Source: Rhodeus uyekii (Eukaryota; Chordata; Actinopteri; Cypriniformes; Acheilognathidae). Taken from it: a stretch of DNA of 64,000 nucleotides. Shown here piece after piece: positions 36,703 to 48,526 of the stretch. The stretch is taken from positions 3,654,501 through 3,718,500 of the forward strand of contig JAWRVZ010000055.1 in the NCBI GenBank assembly GCA_037043235.1, written 5' to 3'. Position numbers and translations under genes: made by a program. The notes under the pieces are model-generated. The model made no database searches. It worked only from the letters and a program-made list of their open reading frames with translations, and was not told the origin of the DNA. Each line of letters begins with the position of its first letter. Within the stretch, counting starts at the first letter, position 1.

Positions 36703-36742
36703 GACTCTTCCCCTCTCTTCCTCTTCCTCTTCTCTCTGCCTC
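36703..36742 (+). promoter_or_regulatory. Polypyrimidine tract downstream of SS3
   Basis: CTCTTCCCCTCTCTTCCTCT-type sequence beginning 6 nt after the SS3 donor, with repeated UUCUCU/CUCUCU-like elements. Family knowledge of PTB-repressed neuronal microexons suggests a silencer; this is inferred. Confidence 0.45.
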
Positions 36743-37642
36743 TATGATACTGAACCAAAGCGCCCTCTGTATGTGTTCTGTTCATTTGTATGTGCGTGCG
36801 TGCGTGTGTGTGTATGCTATCAGAAGTGTAAAACATTGCGGTTACGAAGCCTCTGTGTTGCGGCCAGCAAGGCTTTGAGTGGTGTTTCCAAAGTGCGAGC
36901 GAGCTGTCAGGTACGGCTAGTTTTTGCCTGTGGGCTGCAGGAGCCTTCAGGCTCCCTGGCAGCCATTTTCTAGGAATGTGAGAAATGAAGCTGACTGGAA
37001 TGAGAGGAGAGGCGATTAAGTTTCTCACTCACAGATCACACTCCAGCTCACGCCGTTTCCAATAACCCTTGCAAAGATCATTTCCTCAGAGAGCCTCTCC
37101 TCAAATCCCTCCTCAGCCCCAAGCTTGACAGCCAATGACTGCCTCTTAATTTCCTTCCCTCGTCTTAGTTGCTTCCTGGTCACTGCACAACGAAAGACCA
37201 TCAGAAACTTGTGTTGTTCTTGTTCCAATCTCATATGAATTTTCTTTCATTTTTGGACCTTCACCAGGTCTTTCACATACAGCGACATACATTGCTGCAC
37301 AGCACAGCTGTTACACTTAAATAAATACATAAATAAACAATATCAGTAGTTCAAATGGCGTGTGCGAAAGTTCAATTCTTCGTCAATTCATACAGTATTA
37401 CGTTTAAATTAAATGATTCAATGTTCTAGTCACAATTATTCCTTTTGGAGCTTAAAAGGTGTGATCTGTCACATAATAAATAGTTTATTGTGTTTATTGT
37501 TTATGCTATATTTAACTATTTATGGTAGGGGTGAATTCAGGATAATTTGGATAACTTTTTGCCATTGAGATGTCTGGGGAAAAATGTGAATTAACCTTTT
37601 GCACTATATACAGTTTTGTACATACACAACTGGCTAACAGTA

Positions 37643-38276
37643 CAGTGGTACCTCGAGATACGAAATTAATCTGTTCCGAGCCGGCCTTCGTATAATGAGT
37701 TTTTCGTATCTTGGAACACATTTTACATGTAAAATGGCTAATCCGTTCCAAGCCCTCCATAAACACCCCATTAAATTTCATAATAAAGCTAAATTGACAT
37801 ATAAACAATGAAATAACGTAAAATGTTGAAGCTTACCTTTCGAGTGAGGCTATCTCCGAAAGTGGCGGCAGAGGAGGAGGAGGACAAACGGCAGATAACA
37901 TACGTACACTTAACTTTACGAAAACACATAAAAAATGTAAAGTTTCGGGTGCGGAGTGGCTGAGCTAAAGCACGCCAGCATGTACGTATAGAAGATGCAT
38001 GATGGGAGGGATGCTGTCCAATTAGAGAGAAGGATCTCATGGCTTGGCTAGCATCAGGAACCAATGGGAGAGCAGGAGGATGGTGGCGAGTCTACTATAA
38101 CTAAGATGGCGGCGTGCGGCGCGAGTTTCAAAATTGTTATTGGGCGAATCTCGGACTTTCAGAAACCTTTCGTATCTTGAAAACTTTTCGTATGTTGAGC
38201 AGTAAAAATCTTCGTCTTTGCTTTCGTAACTTGGATTTTTCATAAGTTGAGCCTTTCGTATCTTGAGGTACTACTG
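37643..38276. mobile_element. MITE 3, Tc1/mariner-type non-autonomous element
   Basis: 634 bp with near-perfect inverted ends: CAGTGGTACCTCGAGATACG at the left and, on the complement, CAGTAGTACCTCAAGATACG at the right. TA flanks both ends (37641-37642 and 38277-38278). Subterminal TTTCGTATCTTG repeats recur inside. There is no transposase. The interior is GC-richer and carries AAGATGGCGGC at 38103-38113. Confidence 0.88.
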
Positions 38277-39529
38277 TACATGCTAACATAGTCACTAATA
38301 TATTTTTCAAAACTGAAAGTACCGTTTGCGTGAACTATCTCTTTAACAGGAAGCAGACATTTTGTGTTTTGGAAGGTACTGGAAGAAGAAAAAAAAGGGA
38401 TGCGCTGAGAAACATAGGTGTTCTCCATCTCTGCAGGCTTTGCCAATCTATTTTTTCTCCTCCGTTGTTTTTTTTTTTTTTTGAGAACTCCAGCCTTCCC
38501 TGGCATTGATTCTCCAAAAGCCTCAGGGTAATTAATAGCAGTCTCTAAAGTCTCTTTCAAAGGATTCTTTGTTTGTTTTGTGTTTTCTTGTTTCCAGTAC
38601 GTATCTCTTTGAGTGACTCATCATAGAGTCTTATGTCCCCAAACTGCCATTGCTCATTCATATTCAAAGAATGAACGTAATGATCAGTTCCCTCATCGTC
38701 ATACTAATATGGCTTTGCATCCAAATATGGCCTTCAGAAATATTTGCATAGTAACAACAGCAAATGTGTTACTTTAGAGTTTCTTGACCAATCAAAGCAT
38801 CCAGAAATTTCAAGGATCATTTGATAAAGTGCTTTGTCTTCTGGTCTTGCTCAGTGTATTTTGCTTGTGAGTCTTAACAGACTTTTGTGAGCATATCATT
38901 GTTTTGTTCTTTCGTTGCAACCCTAAACACAGTATATTGGCTAATTTGACAATAAGGCAGTTGTCTGTGTTAAAATGAATGCCCAAGATAACAAAGCACC
39001 TGAGCTTCCTCGGGGGGCTTTGCCACATCCGTTCGTCTACTCCCTCTGCATAATGGGAGTACAACACACTCCCAGACACAGTTGTCTTGCAAACAGGCCA
39101 GTGACAAATTAGGGTGCACATTGTTAGGTTTTTTCCATTTTTTCTGCTGGCTGAGACCAATTTTAGGGATTGTGAAATATTTTTTTTCTTGTTTTTTCAT
39201 CGTAGGGCAAACTCAGCGGTCTTGAATCTCTTAGTGTGACATGCTCATCCTCAAACAAGGATGTCAGACCGGACACAGACTGCCCAGTCAATGATGTATA
39301 TCGTAAAATCTGTTGATGTCTCACAGTCTGTCTTGGCTTTTCTCACTTGGCTCATATCATGGAATCTGACAAGCTGCATTTGTAGCTACAAAGCATTTCC
39401 ATGAACTTGAAAAAAATTCAGTTTGACTAAATCAATAATTCTTTTTTAATATCATGTTAATGCTTTAGACTAACTGAAATCATGCTGTTTTTGCCCTTTT
39501 GTGATTGTAGCTCGGCTTCATCCAGCATG

Positions 39530-39847
39530 TACATTACAGTTCAAATGTTTGATAAGATTATTAAAATGTTTTTAAAAGGAGACTTTTCTTCTCACCAACA
39601 CTGCATTTATTTGATCAAAATACAGTGAAAATACAGTGATATTATGAAATTTTGACGATTTAAAACAACTTTTCTATTTTAATATATTTTAATATAGAAT
39701 TTATTTCTTTTCTTTATTACCAAGCTGAATTGTCAGCATCATTACTCTAGTTTTCAATGTCACATGATCCTTCAGAAATCATTTTGACATGCTGATTTGC
39801 AGTGCAAGAAACTTTTCTTAAGTTGAAAACAGTTGTGCAGCTTTATA

Positions 39848-39889
<42 letters not shown>

Positions 39890-40072
39890 CTCTGATGCAT
39901 TTTTTTTCATGATTTTTTGATGAATAGAAATGCATAAAAAATATTTTCCAACATTATAAATGTCTTTTTTGTCAGTTTTGATCAATTGAATGCGTCCTTG
40001 CTAAATAAAGTGGTTATTTATATTCTTTCTTTTTTTATTTATGAACCCCAAACTTTTGAAAAGTAGTTTATG
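39530..40072 (+). repeat. Cyprinid AT-rich inverted-repeat element, near-complete copy
   Basis: Starts TACATTACAGTTCAAATGTT and ends CCCCAAACTTTTGAAAAGTA, imperfect inverted ends. Internal blocks TGTCACATGATCCTTCAGAA, CAGTTGTGCAGCTTTATA and AATGCGTCCTTGCTAAATAA are diagnostic. A TA array (39850-39888) has expanded within it. Confidence 0.8.
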
Positions 40073-41469
40073 CACATAAAACAGATTACAATTGGCCTCA
40101 GCATTCTGTTCTTGTTCTGAAGGACAGAGGTGACTCACAGTGTGTATTTAATCCTTCAAATATTTGATTACGCATTGTGTCATCTATGCTTAGACAGATA
40201 AAAACTGTAGCTCGATTACGCAATAACCTGCTGTAGCTAAATTATAACTGTGAATGTAAATGTTCTTACCGAGAGATGGATTGCACATAGGAGAGCTTCA
40301 CACGGGATGGATTCTTGATTAAAAATGGCTAGACAGCACAGCGGAATGGAACAGAATATGTGTTTATAGGTGCATTAACTTCCATACACCATAAATACAA
40401 ACTGAATACATTTGAGATGTTTATGCCAACCCCAGAATTATCTGACCTGGTCTATAATTTAAAATGGACATTGATCTGGCATCAAAAGTTGAATAATATG
40501 TTCCAAAATTAGCACAGGTGGAATGCAAGAACACATCCTGAGTGAATGAAACCTTGCACATTCGGATGTCCCCTATAACAGAAGATCTCATGAACAAACT
40601 CCAGTCTGATTATTTAATAACACCTTGTGCAGAAGCGCATTTACAGACGACAAGGGGAAGACATTTCAATGCATTCAGAGCATCCTTTACCAGAATCAAG
40701 AGATTCATGTGAATTCAAAAGGACCTCATTTCTCTGAAACAACCTCCTCTATAAATATGCAGTAGCGTTGCCATTTACTGAAGCGGCTGTGTTCATAAAT
40801 ATGTAGTAGCAATGCTCCTGTTTCATTTGTGATGCAGATAGAACGCCGGACAGGGTGAAAAGCGATGCTAGCCCTCCGAGCCTGATTTCACTGAATGTCT
40901 GTTGTTTGTTTGTCTGTATTTACTGATCTTTACATGGTGTGGCTGACTGTATACGTCTCACATTGTGAACCTGTCCTGTGAGAATGCTATCAAAACACCA
41001 TTTACTTATTAAGTACATATTATGATTTATTATAAACTCTGGCCTAATTTCTGAGTGATAGAGCAGATGGTCACATCATGATGCCCCCCATTCCCTCACA
41101 GCCTCAGTATCCCAGTTTGCCGCAGTCGTGTTTAGATCTGGGCAGGACAGATGACTTTGTTTGAACCACTAGGCATCGGACCCAAAGGCTTTTATCCCAC
41201 ATGATTGGCTCTTTATCTGATTTGTTGCTTCCTGATGAAAGCCCAGTTTTGTTTCTGAAAGCGAGCCATCAGGACTCCCAGGGGTTCGAGTGGATACTCT
41301 GTCCTCTCAACTCATTTGTGTACAAAATGTATGTACTTTTACCCCAATGGGACTGCATTCTGGTGACGTTCAATAAAGCTACCAGAACATCCTCACCTGA
41401 AACTATTCCTTAGAGGGAAACGGTTGTAGGGGGAACAGTTGAAATGGGCCCAAGCCATCAAGCACTCAC

Positions 41470-41578
41470 CTCCACGAAACTCATTGAAGAAGCAAAACGG
41501 CTCTAGCTTGACGTTGTGAGAAACACAAAGTTGCTGTGAGCTGTCAGGATCCTCCACATCTCCCTCACAGTTGGGCAT
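41470..41578 (-). CDS. Candidate antisense coding exon, unidentified
   Basis: On the minus strand, 109 nt between a GTTGGTAG acceptor and a consensus GGAG|GTGAGT donor encodes 36 codons without stop: MPNCEGDVEDPDSSQQLC, then VSHNVKLEPFCFFNEFRGG. It has three cysteines and balanced composition. I do not recognise the protein. It could be an exon of a nested gene, a gene fragment moved by a transposon, or chance. No neighbouring exon in a compatible phase was identified, and the acceptor lacks a strong pyrimidine tract. Treat as a candidate only. Confidence 0.25.
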
Positions 41579-42054
41579 CTACCAACACAGTGAGGAGCCT
41601 TGGGAGATAATTATAAACAACTACATATGAACAGAGAGGAAGTTGGAAAAGGTGTGAATGGTTCCATGAAAACCACAGGAACCAATTCCACATCGATAGT
41701 GAAGAAGGAAGCTCAGATATTTCTGACAAGTGGTTTGTCACCCGTCGACACAGTTGGGTAAGAGGTCTCATAAACAAATCAGAAATGGAAAAGTTTCACA
41801 TGGTAGTCCCCCACAGAGAGTTTACCTTTTAACACAACACGCAGAAAGAGAGTCTGACTCTGCTGTGTGCTGCTTGTTTACATTCTTTTATTTCAATTTA
41901 CTCGTCACTTAGGAAGATTCAGTAAGATTTTTTTCCAGAGCCATTATCACATGTGTCATTCATTTTGAGTTTATTGCATTTTTTTTCCAACGAAGAACTG
42001 AAAGGGAAAGAATGTGTGTTTGATAAATGTGTGCATCAGAAATAATGATTATAT

Positions 42055-42440
42055 ATATATATATTTATTTATTTAAAGAAATCAATACTTTTACTCAGAA
42101 AGGATGCATTAAATTGATCAAATGTGACAGTAAATATATTTTTAAGGTTACAAAAGATTCTATTTCAAATAAAAGCTTAACTTTATTCATCAAAGATTCA
42201 TAAAATTTTAAGCAGCACAACTGTTTTCAACTGACAATAACAAGAAAAGTTTCTTGAGCACCAAAGCAGCATATTAAAATAATTTCTGAAGGATCATGTG
42301 ACACTGATGGCAAGAGTAATGTTGTTGAAAATTCAGCTTTTATCATCACAGGAAAACTTTTTATTTAAATTTTTTTTTTTAAATAGAAAACAGTTATTTT
42401 AAACTGTAATAATAAATATTACAATATTACAGTTATACGG
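42055..42440 (-). repeat. Cyprinid AT-rich inverted-repeat element, reverse copy
   Basis: Reads AGGATGCATTAAATTGATCA, AGCAGCACAACTGTTTTCAA and TTCTGAAGGATCATGTGACA, the reverse order of the 39.5-kb copy. The outer ends are eroded. Confidence 0.75.
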
Positions 42441-42603
42441 TATGTTTGATCAAATCAATGTAGCCATAAAAGACATTAAGCATTAAAAACAGGACATTGA
42501 TGGCAGCCATTTTGTTTTGTGTTTTTTTCTAGCAAATATTCAACCTTTATATACACACCTATTCAATATCTTTTCTGTTCTTTTTCTGATATTTTTAATT
42601 TGT

Positions 42604-42633
42604 GTGGTTCTGTGTCCTGTTACACAGAACCAC
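42604..42633. repeat. Perfect 12-bp inverted repeat (hairpin)
   Basis: GTGGTTCTGTGT, a 6-base loop, then ACACAGAACCAC. It is a perfect stem between two short direct duplicates at 42.49 and 42.69 kb. Confidence 0.85.
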
Positions 42634-44378
42634 CTAGTTCCCCTCCCACTTAGGACGGAAAAAGAAAGCCTTTTTTTGTTAAATTAAAGAAACAGGCCAT
42701 GGACGGTAGCCATTTTGTTTTTTTCTAGCACATGTAGGCGTTCATAGATTTTTAAGTAAATTCAACCCTCAAAGTATATTGTGTTATCTGTCTTGTTGCA
42801 TCTTTCTTTTCTTTGCTCAAGGACATGGTTTCTATTTGTCTGAATCTATGATAAAAAAAGACAGAATCAGGGATTCTGAGCAAAAAGAGATGTTTTATTT
42901 AAGCTCCCGTGGAGAAACAGAAGCAGGGGCTTTACATGTTTGAACAGCCTGCTATTGTGCAGTCTCATCTCTCTGTTTTTGAATCCTCATTAATTATCTG
43001 TGTCAGCCATAGCTACCCCTGTCATTGTGTGTGTGTGTGTGTGCGTGCGTGCGTGCGCGCGTTCTGTATGTATGTGTGTGTGCATGTATGTGTACGTGTG
43101 TGTGTTTGTTTATGAGCGTTGTTCTTCTTCTGACACAAAGAACAAGCCGTTGCCAATTAGGGACTCTGCCTCCCCCAGGGTGACAGTGTGTTCAACTAAG
43201 AGAGTGCTGTCACATCAGCTCATGGGTTGTTAATATGGTCTGAGTGTCAGCGGGATGAAAGATGTATATTTAGAAACTAGTGGGGTCACTATACGCTCTT
43301 GGCTAAATCAGGCTATAGGTTGAGAGCAGCATTTTGGCTAGTTAGAGGTTTGCACTTCAGGGATCCATATTTTCACCTTAGGTCTCTGACATTTACAGTT
43401 GCACCATCGAAATGGTTCGCCTGTTCGGAGTTTGATGACCTTTAAATTATTTCCTATAAAAACTGCTTCATACGACAGAATGAAATGTGAGGCTTATTTG
43501 TTTAAGGTTGTAGTTTTATGCTGTGGTTATTTATCATGCTGTGATTTGAAATTTTATGTTTTAACCTGCTCTGTACCGTTAATAAACAGAAAAACAGTTT
43601 TCTCCTGTTTAAATTATAATTTCATCCAGCAGAACATTTCTTTTTATGATCAGTAACCATAATTCCTAATAAATTAAACCCCTCACACAAATGGGTGATC
43701 GCGGACAGTTGCATAAGACACAGTCAATACCAGTGTTAGAAATTAATTTTATTATTATAAATTTTATTATTATATATAAAGGGAAGTGTCATTTTGCCTT
43801 GTTATTAATCTTCAGAGGTATTTACCCCCCTTTATTTTTTAACTTAGCATTACACAGTAATGCCATCTATTTGTGCATAAAAAGAAACATGAATTGATCT
43901 AAATATTAATAAATATTAAGAAAAATAATTATATAAACATAAAAAATATAAGATAAATACATATATATAAAAATATAAAAGATATATACAAGTACTCATA
44001 TTTTATAATACATTAATACTTTCATATTTTCTTTCTTTTTTATTATTGTATCTTTTACCCTCACATTTAAAACATCTACAGCATTTCTGTCACTCTTGAT
44101 GGAATTTTTACCCTTGTTAATTTCTGACCCAGGCCAATCCATTGTGAAAAATAGAAAAATGTAGCTCTAACACATTCATATTTTAAATATACCGGTCGAT
44201 CAAAGAGTTTGCAAAACGCCGTTAGCATTGCTGATTAGTCAGTCCCAGCAGAGCTAAATTACTGTGTCCTCAATATGAAGATCATACTGTCTCAAAATGG
44301 CTGCCTGCACTTGTTTCACATGGGTATCGTTCTCAGCTGGATGAGCTAGATATCAATGCATCTCATCTCTCCTGGCCT

Positions 44379-44381
<3 letters not shown>

Positions 44382-44427
<46 letters not shown>

Positions 44428-44440
44428 TGTGTGTGTGTGT
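44382..44440. repeat. (GA)n(GT)n microsatellite
   Basis: About 44 bases of GA followed by about 15 of GT. Confidence 0.95.
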
Positions 44441-45832
44441 CTGCATGTGTGTGTTTGTGTGTGCATGTCTAGTCGGTGTTCTCCTGCTAGCCCTGTCCTG
44501 TCAGAACTCTCTACCTAGCCTCTGCCCGCCTCTGTCTTATTTAACTCTGCCCTCTCTCCACCCTGGGAGATGAGAATCAAAGTGACCGGACACACGCAAC
44601 CATCTGCCCCAGTTCCATGGCAACAAGCTGCCCTCCCAGGCAGAGGGAGAGGCTTTTTGTCTTTGCTGCTTGTGAGTTTGTCTGAACACGACTTCCTAAT
44701 AAAGGCATAGCAGCCCTGGACCTTTCGCTGTATCTCCAGCTGTCCAATCACACGCTGTCACCTTTTCACATATATCCTTTTGCAGAGATGGTCAAAGGCC
44801 TAAAAAAAGCACATGCCATGTCTTGTATATTACCGGCGGCTTACTGGTACTGCCCCTTAGTGTTTCCTCTTAGTGGTGGCTTTTTCTTTTTGTCAGATCT
44901 GCAGAGATTCCTTTAGGGGGCATTGTTGCGCAGTCTGAAACCTTACATGCTGCTGCTTTTCTTTCCTTCAGAGCTGGCTCATGGCCGGCTGATCTGGATT
45001 CATAGTAATTGAGAGCAGGGAGGGATAGAAAATCGATTGGGAGTCTGGCAGTTCTTTAATGGCAACTCTTTTTACCTGTTATCAAGTGAGATGGGCTGCA
45101 GGGGCCCCTGACAATGACACGCTGCCCTCTTAGCGGCAGTTTGACTGATTAGGAGAGACAACGACGTGTCAAAGAGAGCCAGAGCAGCTGAAATCACAAA
45201 GCCTGCAGGCTCCTCTTCGCACGCTCTGATCATCTAGTGGAAGCTCGATTGGAGCCTGGAGGTCCGGGGGCCCCGTCAAACTCGCTGCACATGCGCACAG
45301 GATGAGAGGGAGGCTCTACAGGCGAGAAATTGCTTTCTCGAATAGAGTTTACAGTCTGTAGGTTTTTGGATGTGCTTCCTAAACCACTCAGGAATTGTAA
45401 GGACGTGAGACGCATTTGCAGCTGAACATCACTTGACTGAAATAACAGACACAGGTCGGTTTCCTCATGGAGGGCCATCATAAAAACAGTTGAATGGCTC
45501 CATCTCGTGGTGGAAGGGGGATAAATCAGTTGAGTGCGCTTTATGTATGCTGTAGATTTTTAGGACGAGACCAAATTCATTACATGGCTAGATTTGGACA
45601 TTGGACATATATTAGATAGATCTAAATGTGTGAATGTGATGTGTGACAGTATCATTTCCTTCGCTGTTTCTCTATGAACCCTCTCTTTTTTCTTTTTCTC
45701 CACATGGATATCAGTCACCTCTTTACACCCCTTTTTTTGTTTATCCCTTTTCACAACCTCTTGCTTCCTCTGTCTCTCTATCACTCTCTCTCTTTCTACT
45801 CTTTGTTAACCGCTGTGTGGGACATGTTATAG

Positions 45833-45955
45833 GTAAAGGTCCAGAGACCATATTTGCGGGCCAGAACTTGAATGACAACGAATGGCACACAGTTCGTGTC
45901 TTCAGAAGAGGCAAAAGTCTGAAGCTAACGGTGGACGACCTGCAGCCATCTGAAG
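45833..45955 (+). CDS. nrxn1: Neurexin-1 alpha exon: middle of LNS4
   Basis: 123 nt, phase 1 to phase 1. It encodes (G/S)KGPETIFAGQNLNDNEWH to LTVDDLQPSEG. The first residue is Gly when SS3 is skipped and Ser when it is included. The acceptor is GACATGTTATAG; the donor is GAAG|GTACAT, the same weak donor as the exon before SS3. NLNDNEWHTVRV and RRGKSLKLTVDD are neurexin-1 signatures. The upstream pyrimidine-rich 200 bases are open in this frame but are intron. Confidence 0.96.
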
Positions 45956-46242
45956 GTACATGATATTCACAAGTATTCGACAAATTTGAAAAAGAGCGTC
46001 CTATGCACTGCTCTGAAGTGGATTGTTGAAAGTGTGCACAGTGCTATTTTCTGACCCCATACGCAATGCCACAATACTTTATTTTGAATTAAGATGTTAA
46101 CATAAGTTGACATAACAAAATTCAAATTTCAAGTGACCAAACAAAAAACCAAAACATTCAAATTTGATCGCTTTGTGTCTCTTCATATAAATTTGTTTTT
46201 AACTTGCATTATGAAAATATGTAACTATTTTCTATACACTTG

Positions 46243-46575
46243 GTATATACACTTCCATTCAAAAGTCTGGGGTTGATACGATTTATTTGATGAAAAATAT
46301 CTAATTTAAAATGTAATTTATTCATGCGACGACAAAGCAGAAAACATCCTGCTCACAAAACATTTATTATTATTAATATCAATACTGAAATACTTTTTGG
46401 AAACAGTGATACTGCTTTTAAACTTTCTTGTAAGAATCATATATATATAAAAAAAAAAAAGTTTTTTGTAACAATATACAATCCTTTTTCTGTCACTTTT
46501 GAAAATTTAATAAATTAATACAAGTATTTATTTATACTTTTTTTTTATGTACCCCAAACTTTTGAAAAGTAGTGC
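46243..46575. mobile_element. Cyprinid AT-rich inverted-repeat element, short MITE form
   Basis: The left end TTCCATTCAAAAGTCTGGGG and the complement of the right end (CCCCAAACTTTTGAAAAGTA) show the terminal inverted repeats of this family most clearly. Only about 330 bp separate them, an internally deleted copy. Confidence 0.7.
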
Positions 46576-46627
46576 AATTTTTTAAATATATAATAATTTT
46601 CTTTTAGATATAGCCCTTAGGTTAATG

Positions 46628-47175
46628 CAGTGGTTCTCAAATAGTGGAGCGATGCCAGGGGGGGCGCGCGTGACCGTGGGGAACATGCTTTTTTTTGTCA
46701 GGGAGTAGGTTTTCTTGCACTGAACAAGAGCAGCAGATATGAAGTTCAGATAACAAACCCTTCACCCGTTGATGTGTACGATCACACTGGTGTTCATGTG
46801 TCACGTGATCAATCGCTAAATTCACACGTGTTTTCACGCGATATCTGGCACTGATCCAAAAAAGACGCGCTCAGAGAACTTGATCATTATAAAGGTTTTT
46901 AAGCGACAAACATTCACTTCCACATATCTGAGAATCTGAATATCAGGTAGTTGATAACAGAGCCAACAAGTTGGTGACTATTTTGAATAAAAAAGAAATA
47001 AATGTGAAACATCTATCAAACAGCGCTCTTTGTGACTGCGGTCTATCACGTGACAAGCATGACGCGTTGCCATGGAAACAATAAAGCGAAAGTTCCAAAA
47101 TAGCGGGAGGGGGGGCGCGCGAAATGTTTACTTCTTCCTAGGGGGGGCGCGACAGAAAATAATTGAGAAGCACTG
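46628..47175. mobile_element. hAT MITE with perfect 8-bp TSD
   Basis: Left terminus CAGTGGTTCTCAAATAGTGG, right terminus AATTGAGAAGCACTG. The octamer GGTTAATG is present at 46620-46627 and again at 47176-47183, a perfect 8-bp target-site duplication diagnostic of hAT transposition. The 548-bp interior has GGGGGGGCGCGCG blocks near both ends, two CACGTGA/TCACGTG boxes and an RFX X-box. No transposase is encoded. Confidence 0.92.
47066..47079 (+). promoter_or_regulatory. Perfect RFX X-box inside hAT MITE
   Basis: GTTGCCATGGAAAC, identical over all 14 bases to the intronic motif at 17057. Binding is inferred from the motif. Confidence 0.5.
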
Positions 47176-48144
47176 GGTTAATGTAAGATAAGAGAAAACT
47201 CACGTGTGATTTCAAAATATGAAACCACAGGCATTTCATATGTGTATAAATTGTTTTATATAAATTAAGAAATCATTTCTTTGTTAATAAAGTTACTGGG
47301 TAAGAGAGAGTTTTAAAATTCCATGAAAGATGAATGGAACGTACCACCCAGTATCACATGATCATAATTATTTCTCTTGAATCATCATCGCACTTTGCTA
47401 ATGGTCTTGTGGAAGAGCCATTCATGAAGGCATTGCGTGGCTCACTTTCCAATAGCATTCCCTCACTTCTCCTCAAGGGCCAAAAACACCTTTAACAATT
47501 TGCCCACTGAATGAAACGCCATATGAAAAAGCTAGTGCTTTCCCACAGTGCAGTACAATCATCTTTAGTTTCTTGCTGAACTTACTAGTGTGTATTCGAC
47601 ACTTTGAAATAGACTTTTTTCATTTAATGCTGATGCATTTGGAGGCCAAACCACTGAGGGAATATACTCACATAACCTCCAATTTTAGAGTGAAAGAGCT
47701 TCCTCTTGGGAAGCTTTAAAAGATGTTTTTAAAATATTTAAGGACTTTTTCGCTCCCACTGGATTGCAGAAATATGAAGTTAACCTTTTTCCTTCAAATT
47801 CTCTAAAATACTTCTGACATTCTTCAACCTCTTTATGCTTTCGTTTTTTTTCTTGTCTTCAATGTTTGTTAAAAATTAAATGTCGCTGCAGTAACTTTTG
47901 AGATGACCCACTTGACAACAGTGTGGCCCTGTCCTGAATAACCCATTTTAGATGTGCATGTGGTCTTGCGATGGCTTGAACCCACAAGACCGTATGGTGT
48001 CCCATTTGTATTCTACAGTAAATGACAGTATATACTGAATGGATCATTGCGTCACCCTTTGGGCGGTAGATGGGACAGGGCCTATGTTATGACACCCCAC
48101 CCTTTCCTGCAATAAATCTGTTTTCGATTATTCGTCTTGGTAAG

Positions 48145-48526
48145 GTCAAATCACGGGGGACCACACGCAGCTGGAGTTTCACAATGTGGAGACGGGCATC
48201 GTTACAGAGAAGCGGTACATGCCCGCCGTGCCCTCCAACTTCATTGGACACCTGCAGGGTCTGTCCTTCAATGGCATGTCCTACATTGACCTGTGCAAGA
48301 ATGGCGACATTGACTACTGCGAATTGAACGCCATGATCGGCTACAGGAGCATCGTGGCAGATCCGGTTACCTTCAAGTCTCGCTCTAGCTATGTGACCTT
48401 GCCCACCCTGCAGGCCTATTACTCCATGCACTTGTTCTTCCAGTTTAAGACCACTTCACCAGATGGGCTCATCCTGTATAACCGAGGAGATGGCAATGAC
48501 TTTATAGTAGTAGAGCTGGTAAAAGG
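48145..48526 (+). CDS. nrxn1: Neurexin-1 alpha exon: end of LNS4 and start of LNS5
   Basis: 382 nt, phase 1 in, phase 2 out. QITGDHTQLEFHNVETGIVT through NFIGHLQGLSFNGMSYIDLC and GDIDYCELN completes LNS4 with its Cys pair. VADPVTFKSRSSYVTLPTLQ begins LNS5, which runs to GDGNDFIVVELVKG, whose Asp is at the usual cation-site position. The acceptor is TCTTGGTAAG and the donor is AAAGG|GTGAGC. The exon straddles two domains, as in mammals. The open reverse-strand frame over it is a shadow. Confidence 0.97.

Larger units (their letters stand above)
36697..45832 (+). other. nrxn1: Intron between SS3 and the next LNS4 exon
   Basis: 9.1-kb intron with MITE 3 (37.64 kb), two copies of the cyprinid inverted-repeat family (39.53 and 42.06 kb), a perfect hairpin (42.60 kb), GT and GA/GT microsatellites, and an unidentified candidate antisense exon (41.47 kb). 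38.3-39.5, 40.1-41.1, 43.1-44.3 and 44.5-45.8 kb show nothing else that I can support. Confidence 0.8.
45956..48144 (+). other. nrxn1: Intron inside LNS4
   Basis: 2.2 kb, containing an inverted-repeat element (46.24-46.58 kb) and a hAT MITE (46.63-47.18 kb). 47.2-48.1 kb holds nothing recognisable. Confidence 0.85.

Noticed and set aside
45643..45832. Open frame extending upstream of the LNS4 middle exon
   Set aside because: Pyrimidine-rich intron that happens to be open; the AG acceptor at 45831-45832 and homology fix the exon start at 45833.
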